Virus record (IMG/VR): IMGVR_UViG_3300047550_002074
Coordinates: 1 to 27,217 of that record
Source of the DNA: a virus
Length of the DNA stretch: 27,217 nucleotides
Direction: 5' to 3' (one strand)
Below are positions 26,791-27,217 of this stretch, piece by piece. How positions within the stretch are numbered: position 1 is the first letter of the stretch; the number at the start of each line of letters is the position of its first letter. The position numbers and the translations under genes were made by a program. The notes below the pieces were generated by a model. The model had not been told where the DNA came from, made no database searches, and worked only from the letters and a program-made list of their open reading frames with translations.

Positions 26791-27217
26791 AAACAACTCT
26801 ACCATACCAAAAACCACTTGGAACTTCATCAATAGAATTTATGTATTTGTTTTCATTTCCATTTGTAATCCACTTTTTACCATAACAAGGATTTTTCTCA
26901 CCAAGTTTTGCCTCAATATGTTTTCTTTTTGTTTCTGGATTTTGATGAGATTTGAGTGCTGCCTGTCTATGGTTCTCAACTACTTCTGGACGATTGTGTG
27001 CTTTCTTTCCAACTCTACTTTTTAGTTTTCTCATTTCTGGATTACTCAAAGTTCTAATCAAGTTTTTTCTTGCTTTCTCTTTGAGTTTTAGATTACTCAT
27101 AGGATTGTATTCTGTTTTCATCAACTCACTTCTTTTCTTATTTGCTTCTTCACCAGCACCTTTATTACAATAAAATCCAGTAGAAGTTTGTTTTGCTCTA
27201 TTAGCAAAGTGTGGATT
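26789..27217 (-). CDS. Homing endonuclease, C-terminal part (runs off right edge)
   Basis: The frame is open from the right edge to a TGA at 26789, giving 142 residues with no start in view; the ATG at 27118-27120 is internal. Basic repeats of the NUMOD/intron-encoded endonuclease type are visible (NPMSNLKLKEKARKNL, NPEMRKLKSRVGKKAHNRPEV, NPETKRKHIEAKL). They are followed by KWITNGNENKYINSIDEVPSGFWYGR, the common C-terminal domain of GIY-YIG and HNH homing endonucleases of phages. The nuclease domain itself would be upstream, outside the window. Its stop lies in cassette C. Confidence 0.8.
   Translation of the reverse strand, partial: NPHFANRAKQTSTGFYCNKGAGEEANKKRSELMKTEYNPMSNLKLKEKARKNLIRTLSNPEMRKLKSRVGKKAHNRPEVVENHRQAALKSHQNPETKRKHIEAKLGEKNPCYGKKWITNGNENKYINSIDEVPSGFWYGRVV

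Noticed and set aside
1-27217. Cyanobacterial chromosome or genomic island instead of a phage
   Set aside because: Porin, PstS and glycan genes would fit a host. The scattered tRNAs with tiny coupled genes, all on one strand, the promoter/stem-loop cassettes and the homing endonuclease fit a T4-like phage better. Without a structural gene in the window this is not proven.

Overview
The window reads as part of a T4-like cyanophage (cyanomyovirus) genome that infects marine picocyanobacteria, probably Synechococcus. This is an inference: no capsid, tail or replication gene lies inside the window. The evidence is the AT-rich sequence, every gene on the minus strand, strings of tiny genes joined by ATGA or TGATG overlaps, tRNA genes scattered among them, a homing-endonuclease fragment, and host-derived genes (phosphate-binding PstS, an SLH-domain porin of picocyanobacterial type, Dps).

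Layout from left to right; transcription runs right to left. (1) 1-2163 is a nutrient-uptake block. It holds the start of pstS with a cyanobacterial-type Pho box and a -10, a small unknown gene, a terminator, and an outer-membrane porin with its own consensus promoter. (2) 2160-18060 is a tightly coupled operon of 19 genes for surface-glycan synthesis. It contains a GDP-mannose 3,5-epimerase, two further sugar epimerase/dehydratases, a UDP-sugar dehydrogenase, an NAD-synthase-family amidase, about ten glycosyltransferase-type proteins (four GT11-like, GT2, GT17, GT25, GT47-like, DUF5672, DUF3431), three methyltransferases and a 39-residue cysteine microprotein. No flippase, polymerase or initiating transferase is present. 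(3) 18087-23290 is an accessory and tRNA region. It has small membrane proteins, an orphan Phd-type antitoxin, Dps, a histone H1-like protein, eight confident tRNAs (CAU, Pro-UGG, Ser-UGA, Val-UAC, Asn-GUU, Gly-UCC, Leu-UAG, Arg-UCU), two irregular tRNA-like genes and two further structured RNA segments. At least five sigma70 promoters with exactly 17-bp spacers serve this region. (4) 23300-27217 holds small unknown genes, probably early. They include tandem paralogues and three copies of a mobile stem-loop plus -10 cassette, and end in a homing-endonuclease gene that runs off the window.

Read together, the window looks like a host-takeover toolkit: phosphate scavenging under host PhoB, tRNAs for A/U-ending codons, DNA protection and condensation, and remodelling of a surface or virion glycan. 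The most interesting hypothesis is that the glycan operon makes GDP-L-galactose with the epimerase and transfers it with 'fucosyltransferase'-type GT11 enzymes, because the genes for making GDP-fucose are absent. Six small genes (29 to 52 residues) were read by eye directly from the sequence and are listed as CDS; a seventh, 32-residue frame is listed as tentative.
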